Numbered from the stretch's first letter, positions 24,159 to 33,930 are shown. The stretch is DNA of 64,000 bases from Fervidobacterium sp. UBA5837 (GCA_002432805.1 DJGV01000005.1:1-64000); one strand, 5' to 3'. Numbers and translations: made by a program. Notes: generated from the sequence alone by a model not told the origin.

Positions 24159-27100
24159 CTGTCATTCCCTCCGTAAATAAGACTATTCTATCCTTCCCCG
24201 TACGCTTAGCATGATAAAGTGCTATATCGGCATCTTGTATGAGTTGTTCATGAGATGTTACCTCTGATATCGGGTAATTTGAAACGCCATAACTCAGCGT
24301 AATCTTAAACGGAAAATCCTCGATATCTCTAATAAGCCTCCGAAGTCTTTCCAATATAGACACAGTCTCATCGATATCGGAACCCGGGAAGAGCATTATG
24401 AACTCTTCTCCGCCAAATCTTCCAAGCACATCCGTAGTACGTACATTTTCTCTAAAAATCTTTGCAATCTTCTTAAGAACCTCATCACCTATCAAGTGGC
24501 CATATGTATCGTTTATCTTTTTGAAATCATCGATGTCGCACATAGTAACGCTTAGTGGTGCCTTAAAATTAATTGAATTCTCAAACTGTATGCTAAGAAG
24601 TTTTGAAAAATAATATTTAGTATACAACTTCGTTAGTGGATCCACAAAACTTCTGAGCCTTGTAAGAAGCCCTTTCAAAACTGAGATTATACCATATTCC
24701 AATACTTGTACAGTGGGGATGATGTCTTCGTAGAATTTATCTTCTAACATCAAATTCGGATTAGAGACGTACATTTCGTACCTCGAATGTTCATCGATAT
24801 TATCCCTCAAATATACCTCGAATGGTGACAAATGCGCAAATTCTTCCGGGAACGACTTAAATTCACCAATACCCGCTTCAAGTGTTTTGTCAAGAAAATC
24901 ATCCTCAATCTTCAGATAAGCATTATTCACCGGAAGCAAAGATATGATTTTGGAAATGAAGTAATTCAATAGCGTTTCGGGTTGCATTTCTGTGTCAATT
25001 ATCCTCAGACTTGAAAGGATTTCAAATGGTAATTCATTGTAACCATATTCTTCTATGGCTTGTACACTTGATTTGAATTTTTCGCTGCTTATATCATATT
25101 TTTCAGATATCTTCTTAAACGCATTTGTCAAACCTATATCTCTATATATCGTGGCGGATTTTGCATAGTATACACGCGCTTTGTATTCGTTTCCTATTGT
25201 CTTATAATAATGTCCATATCCTTCGTACAGCAGTGCCAAAGATAGGAGAGTACCGTCCAATATGAACTTGATTTCCAGATTCTCAAGTTCCCTTTTCACA
25301 AGGTTTGGTGAGGACTTTGCAAGTTTTTCACCTACAACTGCCAATATCTCTTCTCTAAATAGTTTACTTTGCGAATTAATATACTTCTCCCACTTGGTTG
25401 GTAAATCATCCGCATCAATTGACCTTAGCATATCAATAATGTCTTTAATGCGTTCATCATTTGTCTCAAAATCTCCCTCTTCCAACAATCTTTTCACTTC
25501 ATCAATATTGTGGCTAATGAAATTCACAAATATCCGTTCAACTTTTGAACCATTATCTCCATAGACATTGATACATTCGTTTACATGCTCAAGAGCTTCG
25601 TTCACTTCAAAATTATATGCATGATAATAGGCTTCCAATATATTTGCATAGATGATCTCATTCCTCAAGCCCAATATTTTGAGCTTTGGACGCACATCCA
25701 TGATTCCATCAACGAAATCTTTGATCTTTCCTGAATAGAGAGCGTGATATAACATATTCAACCTTGCAAAGAATCCCCTTGCAGGTAATCCTATTCTCTC
25801 AGCAGTCTCTACAGACTTTTTTAAATATTGCATAGAAATAACAGACGAAGAGGCGTTGTTGGACATATTATTGTAGATCACTGGTAGTCTATGTGCTATA
25901 TTATAATCCAGTGCCAACTTTTCAGCCATTTTGAGATGCTTCATACTCTCTTGAGGGTTAGTTGTCATCAAATTTGAAATAAATATATACGCTTCAACTA
26001 ACACTCTTACATGAAAGTAGTTGTTTTCATCCAATTTTGAAACAACTTCAATCGTTTCTGAATAGAACTTATCTCTTCGCTGCCCTTTTTCGAATTTTGA
26101 CCTCAAATACAACAACTTCCTTTTCAGTGTACCTAAATCGCCGTATCCAACTGGGTATTTTTCCAACGTAGCTATACAATTATCATCGTCAAATAACAGA
26201 TAATATTTCAGTGCTCTATAATAGCTAAACATTTTTGTATTTGGAATTTCTAAGTCTCTTATCTCATTTATTTCTTCACTTCTCTCTGCTAATTCCACTT
26301 CAAATTTTGTAATCGAGTATGATACTCTATCACCTATCATGCTTTTCACATGGCTTATCAGACTTCGGATAAGAGATGGAGAAGAATAATACTGCATCCT
26401 TTCATATATCTCTCTTAAGTACACACGTGCAGCACTCATCTTCTGACCTATCGTTTCAAGATGCCAAGCTTTCTTCTCGGGGTTGTCTATGATAGTTGCA
26501 AGTTCTTTGTGCAACCTAACTCTTTCTTCGTTAGAGATAGAATTGTATAGAACTTCCCAATATTGTCTCAATGCAAATCTAAATTTACCGTATTCTCTGT
26601 ATATGATCCCTTCTGAAATAGCCTTTGAAATGTCAAGATTGGTGTTCCACAAAGACTCCAAAGTTTTCAATTCACTTTCAGAAAATTTCTGACCCAATAT
26701 GGATATATATCTCTCTTTTCCATTCAAATAGCCTTGCACATTTTTAAATATGACATCTGATATTTCCACATCTTGAATCGTGTCTAGGTCAAAATAGTAC
26801 TTTCCATCCCGATATACCAAGATATCATTTTCGTATAAATACTTTAGGTACTCAACAACAAGACCAGGCAATCCGCTCGATACCAACGTCAACCAATTTG
26901 CTAACGTATCGAGGTTCTCCACCTCGCCTATCGAATTCAGTACAATTTCCTTTGTCAGGTCTATTGTAAAAGGTTCTATGTAGATTTTTCGACTAAACTC
27001 TTCAAATTCCTCTATGGAAAAACATAGAACGATTACCTTTCCCGACTTATCCAATTCGGAAATTCTTTTGAGAAGCACCCTTAAACCTTCAGGTACTTCT

Positions 27101-28098
27101 TGATAGTCATCAACAAATATGACTATGCGTTCAATACTAGATAACGCCTCTACAATTGAAATGGATACCGTGTCTATCTTACAAACATGCTCTATACAGT
27201 ACATGAGTTCGTCAAGAAGGTCTTTAGAAATCTTGTCAGATACAAGTTGCAACGTCTGGCTTATAACATCTGAACCTGTTATAGCGTGTATGAATGGTAT
27301 ACCACTCTCACGTAAATAACTTTCCAAATTCTCTACAATCGTAGTCTTGCCAACACGTTGTGGGCCAATTACTCCTATGAAATCTTGCCCTACATTTGGC
27401 GAATAGATGAGTTTCTTTATTTCTTCTTCCTCAATTCTCGAAACTCTCTTTACTTTCAATGCCTTTTTTCTATCAGAGACTCTATAGTATGGCACTTCCT
27501 CGCTAAACGTTCTTTTTGCTGGATTCTCATCACTCATTTGCAATGCGATTTGCTTCATCGTATCGTTCTTGGTCAAATCATACATGAGTTTACCAAATGC
27601 ATAGAGTGTGGATTTGTCTGATACTAGTCCACTGTACACTTCTGGTGCAATGTATAAAGGTGTCTTATTGTTTTCTTGGCCTTTTTTAAGTATATAGTCA
27701 TTATCTTGAACAAATGGCAGAAACACTCTTATATCTCCGTTAATTATCACGATATCGTCAAATCCAATGAATGGGATAAACAATTTTGGAATGTGTAGAA
27801 CATTTTTTACCACATTCAAGACAACCTGCGCAGCAAATTCCCTTTCCTTGGAATCTTGACTATCGAGAGATTTATATTTCTCTATATCATATATCAGTAT
27901 TGCGCCATTCTCAAATAAGAACTTTTCGGGAACAAGTAAACCATGAATATTTCTTGCAGACTCAGACTTGAGAGCCACATCAGCTGGCGAACGTACAAGG
28001 CCATCATAAATAAACTTAGCAACCTTGGTATTGCCATCTATTTCAACCACATAATCCTTACTCCAGTACGTCTCCCCTATGAACCTTACTATCTCCAC
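24142..28098 (-). CDS. Giant signalling protein: pseudokinase-P-loop ATPase-TPR-GGDEF (copy A)
   Basis: The 1318-residue cytoplasmic protein has a multi-part build. Residues ~1-200 resemble a Ser/Thr kinase lobe: PLYIAPEVYSGLVSDKSTLYAFGKLMYDLT matches the APE motif and following helix, but I find no HRD catalytic loop or VAIK lysine, so it is probably a pseudokinase. Residues ~235-460 are a STAND/AAA-type ATPase with Walker A GPQRVGKTT (~245-253) and Walker B IVIFVDDYQE (~326-335). About 600 residues of TPR-like helices follow. The last ~165 residues are a GGDEF diguanylate cyclase with DIDDFKKINDTYGHLIGDE, the active site GGEEF (~1229-1233) and a canonical RxxD inhibitory site (RTTD) five residues before it. 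GTG start at 28098 behind AGGTGA. A GAF-like region may lie before the cyclase. Confidence 0.82.
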   Translation of the reverse strand: MEIVRFIGETYWSKDYVVEIDGNTKVAKFIYDGLVRSPADVALKSESARNIHGLLVPEKFLFENGAILIYDIEKYKSLDSQDSKEREFAAQVVLNVVKNVLHIPKLFIPFIGFDDIVIINGDIRVFLPFVQDNDYILKKGQENNKTPLYIAPEVYSGLVSDKSTLYAFGKLMYDLTKNDTMKQIALQMSDENPAKRTFSEEVPYYRVSDRKKALKVKRVSRIEEEEIKKLIYSPNVGQDFIGVIGPQRVGKTTIVENLESYLRESGIPFIHAITGSDVISQTLQLVSDKISKDLLDELMYCIEHVCKIDTVSISIVEALSSIERIVIFVDDYQEVPEGLRVLLKRISELDKSGKVIVLCFSIEEFEEFSRKIYIEPFTIDLTKEIVLNSIGEVENLDTLANWLTLVSSGLPGLVVEYLKYLYENDILVYRDGKYYFDLDTIQDVEISDVIFKNVQGYLNGKERYISILGQKFSESELKTLESLWNTNLDISKAISEGIIYREYGKFRFALRQYWEVLYNSISNEERVRLHKELATIIDNPEKKAWHLETIGQKMSAARVYLREIYERMQYYSSPSLIRSLISHVKSMIGDRVSYSITKFEVELAERSEEINEIRDLEIPNTKMFSYYRALKYYLLFDDDNCIATLEKYPVGYGDLGTLKRKLLYLRSKFEKGQRRDKFYSETIEVVSKLDENNYFHVRVLVEAYIFISNLMTTNPQESMKHLKMAEKLALDYNIAHRLPVIYNNMSNNASSSVISMQYLKKSVETAERIGLPARGFFARLNMLYHALYSGKIKDFVDGIMDVRPKLKILGLRNEIIYANILEAYYHAYNFEVNEALEHVNECINVYGDNGSKVERIFVNFISHNIDEVKRLLEEGDFETNDERIKDIIDMLRSIDADDLPTKWEKYINSQSKLFREEILAVVGEKLAKSSPNLVKRELENLEIKFILDGTLLSLALLYEGYGHYYKTIGNEYKARVYYAKSATIYRDIGLTNAFKKISEKYDISSEKFKSSVQAIEEYGYNELPFEILSSLRIIDTEMQPETLLNYFISKIISLLPVNNAYLKIEDDFLDKTLEAGIGEFKSFPEEFAHLSPFEVYLRDNIDEHSRYEMYVSNPNLMLEDKFYEDIIPTVQVLEYGIISVLKGLLTRLRSFVDPLTKLYTKYYFSKLLSIQFENSINFKAPLSVTMCDIDDFKKINDTYGHLIGDEVLKKIAKIFRENVRTTDVLGRFGGEEFIMLFPGSDIDETVSILERLRRLIRDIEDFPFKITLSYGVSNYPISEVTSHEQLIQDADIALYHAKRTGKDRIVLFTEGMTGGLHA

Positions 28099-28128
28099 AG
28101 CATATCACCTACGACTTTAGCCACGGAA

Positions 28129-31100
28129 TCAATCACTTATCGTTCTATTCTTCCCTAATTCTTTTGCTCTGTACAATCTTTGGTCTGAAAGTCCTATGAG
28201 CTCCGTTTCTGTTAATTTTTCAGGTGTCGAAGCTATTCCGATACTCAAAGTTACCCTGAAGCCGAACTTCTTCTCCATTTCCAATTCCAATGTTGTCCTC
28301 ATTTGCTCGCACAAATTGTAGGTTTGACCCTTATCTAACATAACTATGCCTATGAACTCTTCCCCACCATATCTGCCCACTGTACCTTTCTCACCAACAA
28401 ATTTTTTGATGATACGGGCAATCTCTTTGAGCACCTCATCACCTTTCAGGTGACCATAAGTATCATTTACTTTTTTGAAATCGTCTATGTCAGTCATGAA
28501 GACAGAAAAAGTTGTACCCGCAACTGAGAATTCTTTAAGTAGTTCGTCAATCAATCTGTCAATGTACCATCTGCTGTAAAGGCCAGTCAGCGAGTCTCTA
28601 TTTGCTACCTCACGGGATATGATCGCTTTGATCTGACCAATGAACGTCTCTTCAATGATGTTTATTATCTGTTCTGTCTCGTTCTCATTTTCTGAAAAAA
28701 ACGTATGCGATGTCATGTATATAGTAGATTCGCAATCTTCATCTATCTTGTCGGTAAGTTTGATTTTCAAAGGCGACAGGTTGAAAAAGGTACCGTCAGG
28801 AAGTGACTTTGCAGTTGAAAACGTATAATCGATACCCAATTTCTCATCCTTTACGTTGACGTACACCTCGTCTACAGAAAACGCATCAAATAGCAAACTT
28901 GCAAAAAGTCTCACGAAATCGTCGACACTTATTTTAGGGTCGATGAATTTGAATACTTCTAGAAAACTTACCAATATGTTGTTTTTAAATTGTTTACAGC
29001 CCTTGTCACGCAAAAACGGATGGTCTATATCCATAACTCTGCCAAGACGACATAGTTCCCAATCTGTTAAGTTCTTGCGCAGGTCGTTACCTATGAAATC
29101 ATAGTATCTGTATTTCGCGAGCAATACATAAAAGAGTGAGAGCCTTGCCTGTTCAACCGTATAAATATTCTCCCATCTGTGCACTTCTCTCAAAAAGCCT
29201 TCTGGATCTAACTTTGCGAGCCTTTCGGCAAAAATATACAGCATTTCTTCCCTTAATAAATTGATCTTCGAATCTCTGTAGCCTTTCCATGCATTTACAA
29301 ATTCATCGTCCGTCTCGGCGAGGATTAGTTTTTGTAAATAATCAAAACCGCGTATATCAATTGCAACGTCATCTTGATTTTCTAAAATTAATCTCTTTGC
29401 GTTTTCGAAATGTCCACAGAGCAGTTCGAGAAGTACGAGAGTTCTCAACGAAGAATGCTGCAAACCCATTTCCTTCTCTATATTATATGCCTCTGTTAAA
29501 CATGAAAACCCTTTGTCGTATTTTTGTTCGTAAGTATAATAAAATCCCAGTATATTGAGCAACAATGCCTTATCGGCATTGCCACTTTCATCACTTACCG
29601 ATACAGTCTTCTGCACCTTGTTCAGTTCTTCTCGCAGCTGTGGCAGCCTACCAAAGTACAAAAGACTCCTGAGAAAGTTATATCGAGAAGATACCGTGCG
29701 CCTATTGTACCCTATCTCAACAGCTATTTGCAATGCTTTTCTAAAATAGGATATCGATATGGACTGACCATCGTAAATAATACCGTACGCGTTGTTGATT
29801 TTTATCAAAAGATACATGATGTTGAACCTTCTAGCCAACTCATCTGCCTTTTCGAGAAAGATGTCGGACCTTTTTGGATCAGAATAGATTATAGAATTTC
29901 CAATCAACCAAAATATCTCTGACTTTAGTTGAGCTGACACGATATTGATCTCGCCAAGCTTCTTAACAATACCTTCGAGTAATTCCCTATCTAAGACCCT
30001 ATCATTGAGCGAGTAATAAGCATAATTCTTCAAGAATTCTATTTCGTACTTTTCAAATTCAGTCTTTGGTTTAGCCTCGTTGGCTTTTTCGATGCACTCT
30101 TCATATTTTTGTTCAATGAATGGTTTGAATACACTCATAAGACTCGTCACTTTGCTATCAAGAATCGGGATCGATGGCAAAGCCTCTTGTCCGGTTTGAT
30201 AATGGAACTTAAGTCTCAGCATATTGAATGAATAGGAATCTAACCTGTTTTCAGATTTGAGTAGTTCGTAAATTTCCTTGAACATGTCTACAATACGCGT
30301 TGGAGAGAGTACGTAATGTTCTAAATTCCATTTGATCGATTTCATATAGAGCACAACTGCGGTTAGTTTCTTGCCCGCGTATTCATATTGTCTAGCACTT
30401 CTCAAAAAGGAAAATATGTACGAAGATCTCACATGTTCCATAAGTTTAGCTAATTCAAAGTGTAGATTAGTCCGATAATCTTCTGGAAGCCTTTCGTACA
30501 ACAACTTCCATATCTCTGCATTAAAATAGTACAGTGAATGCCTTTTTGAAATTATATTCAATTTGGTAGCTTTTCCCAATGTTTCTTCAAAATCTTCGCC
30601 AATTATCTTCTCTAAGTGCTCTACTTCAACTATGGAAAAGTCTTGACCTAATATCGAAAGAAGTTGAAGCTTTCTGTCTTCAAGAACCTTTGCATCTACT
30701 GATTTTTCAACACCTGTCCAATTTTCTTCGCTTGAGAAGAATTCTTTCTCTATATCTATCGTCAAATTTGAATGCGAACTGTTATTTGTAATAACAGTTA
30801 TCCTTGATTTAAACTCATCTCCGCGAATATAACTCAAGAACTTTCTTGTAAAGGCATCACAGTTTTCCAGATCATCGATTGCTATTGTTACAGATTCAAG
30901 TTTCTCCAATACCTGCATAACATGAGGTATTATGTTGTCGAACCTGCAAACACTGTACAAACATGTAGATAATTCATAGTACGATGATCTATCCATCTGG
31001 TTGCCATATCTGTACAGGATCTCACAAATCACATTCATAAACATAGAACCAGCAAGAATTATATTAGACTTTCTTGATATTTCCGACATTATTTCTATAA

Positions 31101-31872
31101 GAAAGGACCTGTAATGGTCATAGCGATTTGTCTTGAGTTGTATTATATTGAACTTATCCGATGTATCATCAAGAAATGATTCAATTCTGTTCACAATGTT
31201 CTCTATAACTACTATGTTCTTTTCATCATTTTCACTGCCAAAAAGAAAATAGCGCAATTCTGGTATCGACTGTGTCATTTTGTTTGTTAACCCAGCATAT
31301 TTCCCATCTCTATCAAAAAACTCAATAAGCCTTCCGAGAACGTACATAGTTGAGCGAGTATCATAAGTTCCAGTTTCCAAGAATTCTGGTGCAGCAAATA
31401 CGTATTTAGAGTCTACTACTCTTTGAGCAAGATTGCGATCAAACAACAGTGGAGGCAAGAAAAAAAACTCGCCCGCGTATGTATATATGTCTTCCACTGA
31501 ATAAGTTGGGAATGGTGGGCACATTTTCAACTCTATGCATTTAGCAAAATCAATTATTCGTTTAATGACGTTCTCAGCATCGATTGAGTTTAGCAGAGAT
31601 TTAGTTGTAACATCAAGTACTGGTTTTTCGTGCAGATGCATGAATTTTACGTATACATACCCATCGTTTTGTTCCACGAAATTTGGTGATTTACAGTGAT
31701 CAAATGCCGAATAAGAACTTATCCTTACTACGTATCTGTTGAAATCATCGATTGCACTAGATGGTAAGGATCTTACTAAATATTCACCGTATTGCATTTC
31801 TTGAATGTACTCTTCACCGATATAAGTAGTTCTCACTGGATATTCTTCATTCAAGATATTTCTATCCCCCAT
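28129..31872 (-). CDS. Giant signalling protein: pseudokinase-degenerate ATPase-TPR-GGDEF (copy B)
   Basis: This is a paralogue of the downstream gene, 1247 residues from the ATG at 31872. The kinase-like part keeps YVFAAPEFLETGTYDTRSTMYVLGRLIEFF (~158-187), again without catalytic residues. At the Walker A position the sequence is NIIQLKTNRYDHYRSFL (~243-259): the GxxxxGK[ST] P-loop is gone, while a Walker B-like TIAIDDLENCD (~330-340) remains. Long TPR-like helices follow. The C-terminal GGDEF domain is intact for catalysis (DIDDFKKVNDTYGHLKGDE, YGGEEF at ~1170-1174) but the inhibitory RxxD is replaced by GEKG. No strong ribosome binding site precedes the ATG; a TTG six codons in, behind GGGGGAT, is an alternative. 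The gap to copy A is only 30 bases. Confidence 0.8.
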   Translation of the reverse strand: MGDRNILNEEYPVRTTYIGEEYIQEMQYGEYLVRSLPSSAIDDFNRYVVRISSYSAFDHCKSPNFVEQNDGYVYVKFMHLHEKPVLDVTTKSLLNSIDAENVIKRIIDFAKCIELKMCPPFPTYSVEDIYTYAGEFFFLPPLLFDRNLAQRVVDSKYVFAAPEFLETGTYDTRSTMYVLGRLIEFFDRDGKYAGLTNKMTQSIPELRYFLFGSENDEKNIVVIENIVNRIESFLDDTSDKFNIIQLKTNRYDHYRSFLIEIMSEISRKSNIILAGSMFMNVICEILYRYGNQMDRSSYYELSTCLYSVCRFDNIIPHVMQVLEKLESVTIAIDDLENCDAFTRKFLSYIRGDEFKSRITVITNNSSHSNLTIDIEKEFFSSEENWTGVEKSVDAKVLEDRKLQLLSILGQDFSIVEVEHLEKIIGEDFEETLGKATKLNIISKRHSLYYFNAEIWKLLYERLPEDYRTNLHFELAKLMEHVRSSYIFSFLRSARQYEYAGKKLTAVVLYMKSIKWNLEHYVLSPTRIVDMFKEIYELLKSENRLDSYSFNMLRLKFHYQTGQEALPSIPILDSKVTSLMSVFKPFIEQKYEECIEKANEAKPKTEFEKYEIEFLKNYAYYSLNDRVLDRELLEGIVKKLGEINIVSAQLKSEIFWLIGNSIIYSDPKRSDIFLEKADELARRFNIMYLLIKINNAYGIIYDGQSISISYFRKALQIAVEIGYNRRTVSSRYNFLRSLLYFGRLPQLREELNKVQKTVSVSDESGNADKALLLNILGFYYTYEQKYDKGFSCLTEAYNIEKEMGLQHSSLRTLVLLELLCGHFENAKRLILENQDDVAIDIRGFDYLQKLILAETDDEFVNAWKGYRDSKINLLREEMLYIFAERLAKLDPEGFLREVHRWENIYTVEQARLSLFYVLLAKYRYYDFIGNDLRKNLTDWELCRLGRVMDIDHPFLRDKGCKQFKNNILVSFLEVFKFIDPKISVDDFVRLFASLLFDAFSVDEVYVNVKDEKLGIDYTFSTAKSLPDGTFFNLSPLKIKLTDKIDEDCESTIYMTSHTFFSENENETEQIINIIEETFIGQIKAIISREVANRDSLTGLYSRWYIDRLIDELLKEFSVAGTTFSVFMTDIDDFKKVNDTYGHLKGDEVLKEIARIIKKFVGEKGTVGRYGGEEFIGIVMLDKGQTYNLCEQMRTTLELEMEKKFGFRVTLSIGIASTPEKLTETELIGLSDQRLYRAKELGKNRTISD

Positions 31873-31928
31873 CACAAGTTTTAGTCTTATGAATCCACAA
31901 CTTTATGACAATTGTGATATTGAAGTAA

Positions 31929-32936
31929 CTACTTACTCACAGAGTCAGTTAAAGAGTTGAGAGACGCCAAAAAAAGGTTCTTTGCTTCTCTAATTACTTC
32001 TTCTACTATCACGTATAAATCTCCTTTGATCGTACATCCTGCCGCTCGTGGGTGACCCCCACCACCGAGCATCGTAGCCAATTTGCTACAATCGAACCAA
32101 TCTTTAGATCTAAAGCTAATGTGTACTTCCCCACTATCATATTCTGAAAGGAAAATCGCCAGTTCGACCCCTCTTAACGATCTCAATTCACCGACGAAGC
32201 CTCCGCTGTCATCTTCGTTACAATTGTTGCTTTCATAATCTTCTTTTGATAGATATGAATACACAATCTTATCATCTAGTTCTAACCTGAGGTGATTCAC
32301 CATCGTAGAAAGCAGCTTGAATTGTTCTATCCTTTTGTTTTCGAATATTCTTGATATTAAATGTACTTTACCACCTAAAGAAACGAGTTTAGTTGCATCC
32401 GAAAAGACTGTTTCGTCAGCATTTGAGTATCTAAAGAAACCCGTGTCTGTGGCAATTCCCATGAGATTCAATGTTGCCAGTTTTTCATCGTAAGGCACGC
32501 CAAGCTCATTGTTCACTCTTACGACCATCTGTGCAGTTGATCCAAATTTCGTATCGACCCAATTATGGTCACCAAAAAGCGTGTTGGTAGCATGGTGGTC
32601 CATGAGTAATACGGTTGTTGAATCAAAAAACTCTTGAAATTGACCTACTCTATCTGGGCTTGAAGCATCGACTATCAATACTACTTCAGGCCTGAAACCA
32701 CGTTCTCTCACCTGTTCGTATGTCAATATCTGATTAACTTCTTCGAATTCGTAAAAATACCAAGGTATTCTCCAATCTATTCCAGCGAGTACATTCTTAC
32801 CAAGCCTCTCCAATCCTATTTTAGCACTTAAGACGGAACTTATATCGTCACCATCTGGCATTATGTGACCGACGACCAAGATGCTGCTTGATTCACTCAA
32901 TTTTGCAACAATCGATAAGAATTCTCTGTTCACCAT
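31929..32936 (-). CDS. DHH/DHHA1 phosphoesterase, NrnA-like
   Basis: The 335-residue protein has the DHH superfamily ligands: GHIMPDGDDISS (DxD), VLIVDASSPDRVG, the name motif MDHHATN, ATDTGFFRYSN, and the DHHA1 substrate loop GGGGHPRAAGC near the C-terminus. NrnA-type enzymes degrade 2-5 nt RNAs and 3'-phosphoadenosine 5'-phosphate, and in bacteria without Orn they can hydrolyse pGpG, the breakdown product of c-di-GMP. Two GGDEF proteins are encoded directly downstream, so a role in c-di-GMP turnover is an attractive inference. A c-di-AMP phosphodiesterase is less likely because GdpP-type PAS and membrane domains are absent. The ATG at 32936 overlaps the PNP stop; GTG at 32933 is slightly better spaced from GGAGG. 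Confidence 0.85.
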   Translation of the reverse strand: MVNREFLSIVAKLSESSSILVVGHIMPDGDDISSVLSAKIGLERLGKNVLAGIDWRIPWYFYEFEEVNQILTYEQVRERGFRPEVVLIVDASSPDRVGQFQEFFDSTTVLLMDHHATNTLFGDHNWVDTKFGSTAQMVVRVNNELGVPYDEKLATLNLMGIATDTGFFRYSNADETVFSDATKLVSLGGKVHLISRIFENKRIEQFKLLSTMVNHLRLELDDKIVYSYLSKEDYESNNCNEDDSGGFVGELRSLRGVELAIFLSEYDSGEVHISFRSKDWFDCSKLATMLGGGGHPRAAGCTIKGDLYVIVEEVIREAKNLFLASLNSLTDSVSK

Positions 32937-33733
32937 ACTACCTCCAATGCCTTTTCAACAATTTTCGTAAACTTTTCCTTTACCAAATCGGCCACTTCGA
33001 GTACCTCTTTATGTGAAAGTGGTTTTTCCAAGATACCTGCTGCCATATTCGTTGCACATGAGAAAACTATTGCTTTGATACCAACATGAGCACAGATTAT
33101 GAGTTCTGGAACGGTAGACATACCAACTAAATCTGCTCCCATCTTTCTTACCGCTCTGATCTCAGCAGGTGTTTCGTAACTCGGACCAGTCAAACCGATG
33201 TATACTCCTTCTTTCATCTCTGGGAATACGTTTTTAACTCTTTCCATCCATTCTCTATCGAATGCGCCAAGCATATCTGGAAATCTTGGCCCCATATCTT
33301 CGTCGTTGGGACCTCTCAACGGGTTTCTGAACATCAGATTTATTATATCCTTTACCATCACTATATCACCAGGTACGTACGATGTGTTGACCGCACCAGA
33401 TGCGTTTGTGATAAGCATTTTCTCTATTCCAAACAACTTCAGCGCGTGAAATACCATCTTTATGTCAGTAGGATCCCATCCTTCATAAATGTGGAATCTG
33501 CCATTCAAAACGACAACTTCTCTACCAAACAATTTTCCAAAAACGAATTTTCCTTCATGGCCCGGTGCAGTGGAATATGGAAAGTTTGGAATATCTCTGT
33601 AAGATATACTTTCTCCACCTTCTACGTTATCTGCAAGAAATCCAAGACCAGAACCAAGAATAAGCGCAATCTTCGGCCTTTTAGAAGTATGGTCACTTAT
33701 ATATTCATAGGCCTCTTTTACTTTGCTATCCAC
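32930..33733 (-). CDS. Purine nucleoside phosphorylase (PNP-I type)
   Basis: The enzyme phosphorolyses purine nucleosides (inosine, guanosine) for salvage. The 267-residue protein shows the trimeric PNP motifs: LILGSGLGFLAD (phosphate-binding Ser), PGHEGKFVFGKLFGREVVVLNGRFHIYEG, TNASGAVN, GVYIGLTGPSYETPAEIRAVRKMGADLVGMSTVPE and the late TNMAAGI with Asn. The GTG start at 33733 lies 6 bases behind GGGAGGG; an open extension of five codons precedes it. It is the first gene of a probable operon running through the DHH phosphoesterase and the two signalling proteins. Adenosine specificity is unlikely because of the conserved Asn in the base-binding loop. Confidence 0.92.
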   Translation of the reverse strand: MDSKVKEAYEYISDHTSKRPKIALILGSGLGFLADNVEGGESISYRDIPNFPYSTAPGHEGKFVFGKLFGREVVVLNGRFHIYEGWDPTDIKMVFHALKLFGIEKMLITNASGAVNTSYVPGDIVMVKDIINLMFRNPLRGPNDEDMGPRFPDMLGAFDREWMERVKNVFPEMKEGVYIGLTGPSYETPAEIRAVRKMGADLVGMSTVPELIICAHVGIKAIVFSCATNMAAGILEKPLSHKEVLEVADLVKEKFTKIVEKALEVVW

Positions 33734-33843
33734 TTGTATCCCTCCCAACTAGATCATTTACAATTTGGCTTGTTTGATTTACAATTCAATCATGATGTGT
33801 ATCGTGCTACAATGGAGTGTAAATTATTGTACTGATCCTTATG

Positions 33844-33852
33844 ATTATACCA
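33844..33852 (-). promoter_or_regulatory. Extended -10 promoter for the PNP operon
   Basis: The minus strand reads TGGTATAAT (33852-33844), a TGnTATAAT extended -10 without a recognisable -35. It overlaps an imperfect inverted repeat (TACCA...CGAA/TTCG...TGGTA, 33848-33873). The leader to the GTG at 33733 is about 105 bases. Confidence 0.45.
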
Positions 33853-33930
33853 CGAAAAACTTCGTTTATGGTACTTTTTTATCTGCTTTCTAAAAGTGGT
33901 TTAGTAAAGCTATGATATGGAGGTGGATAC

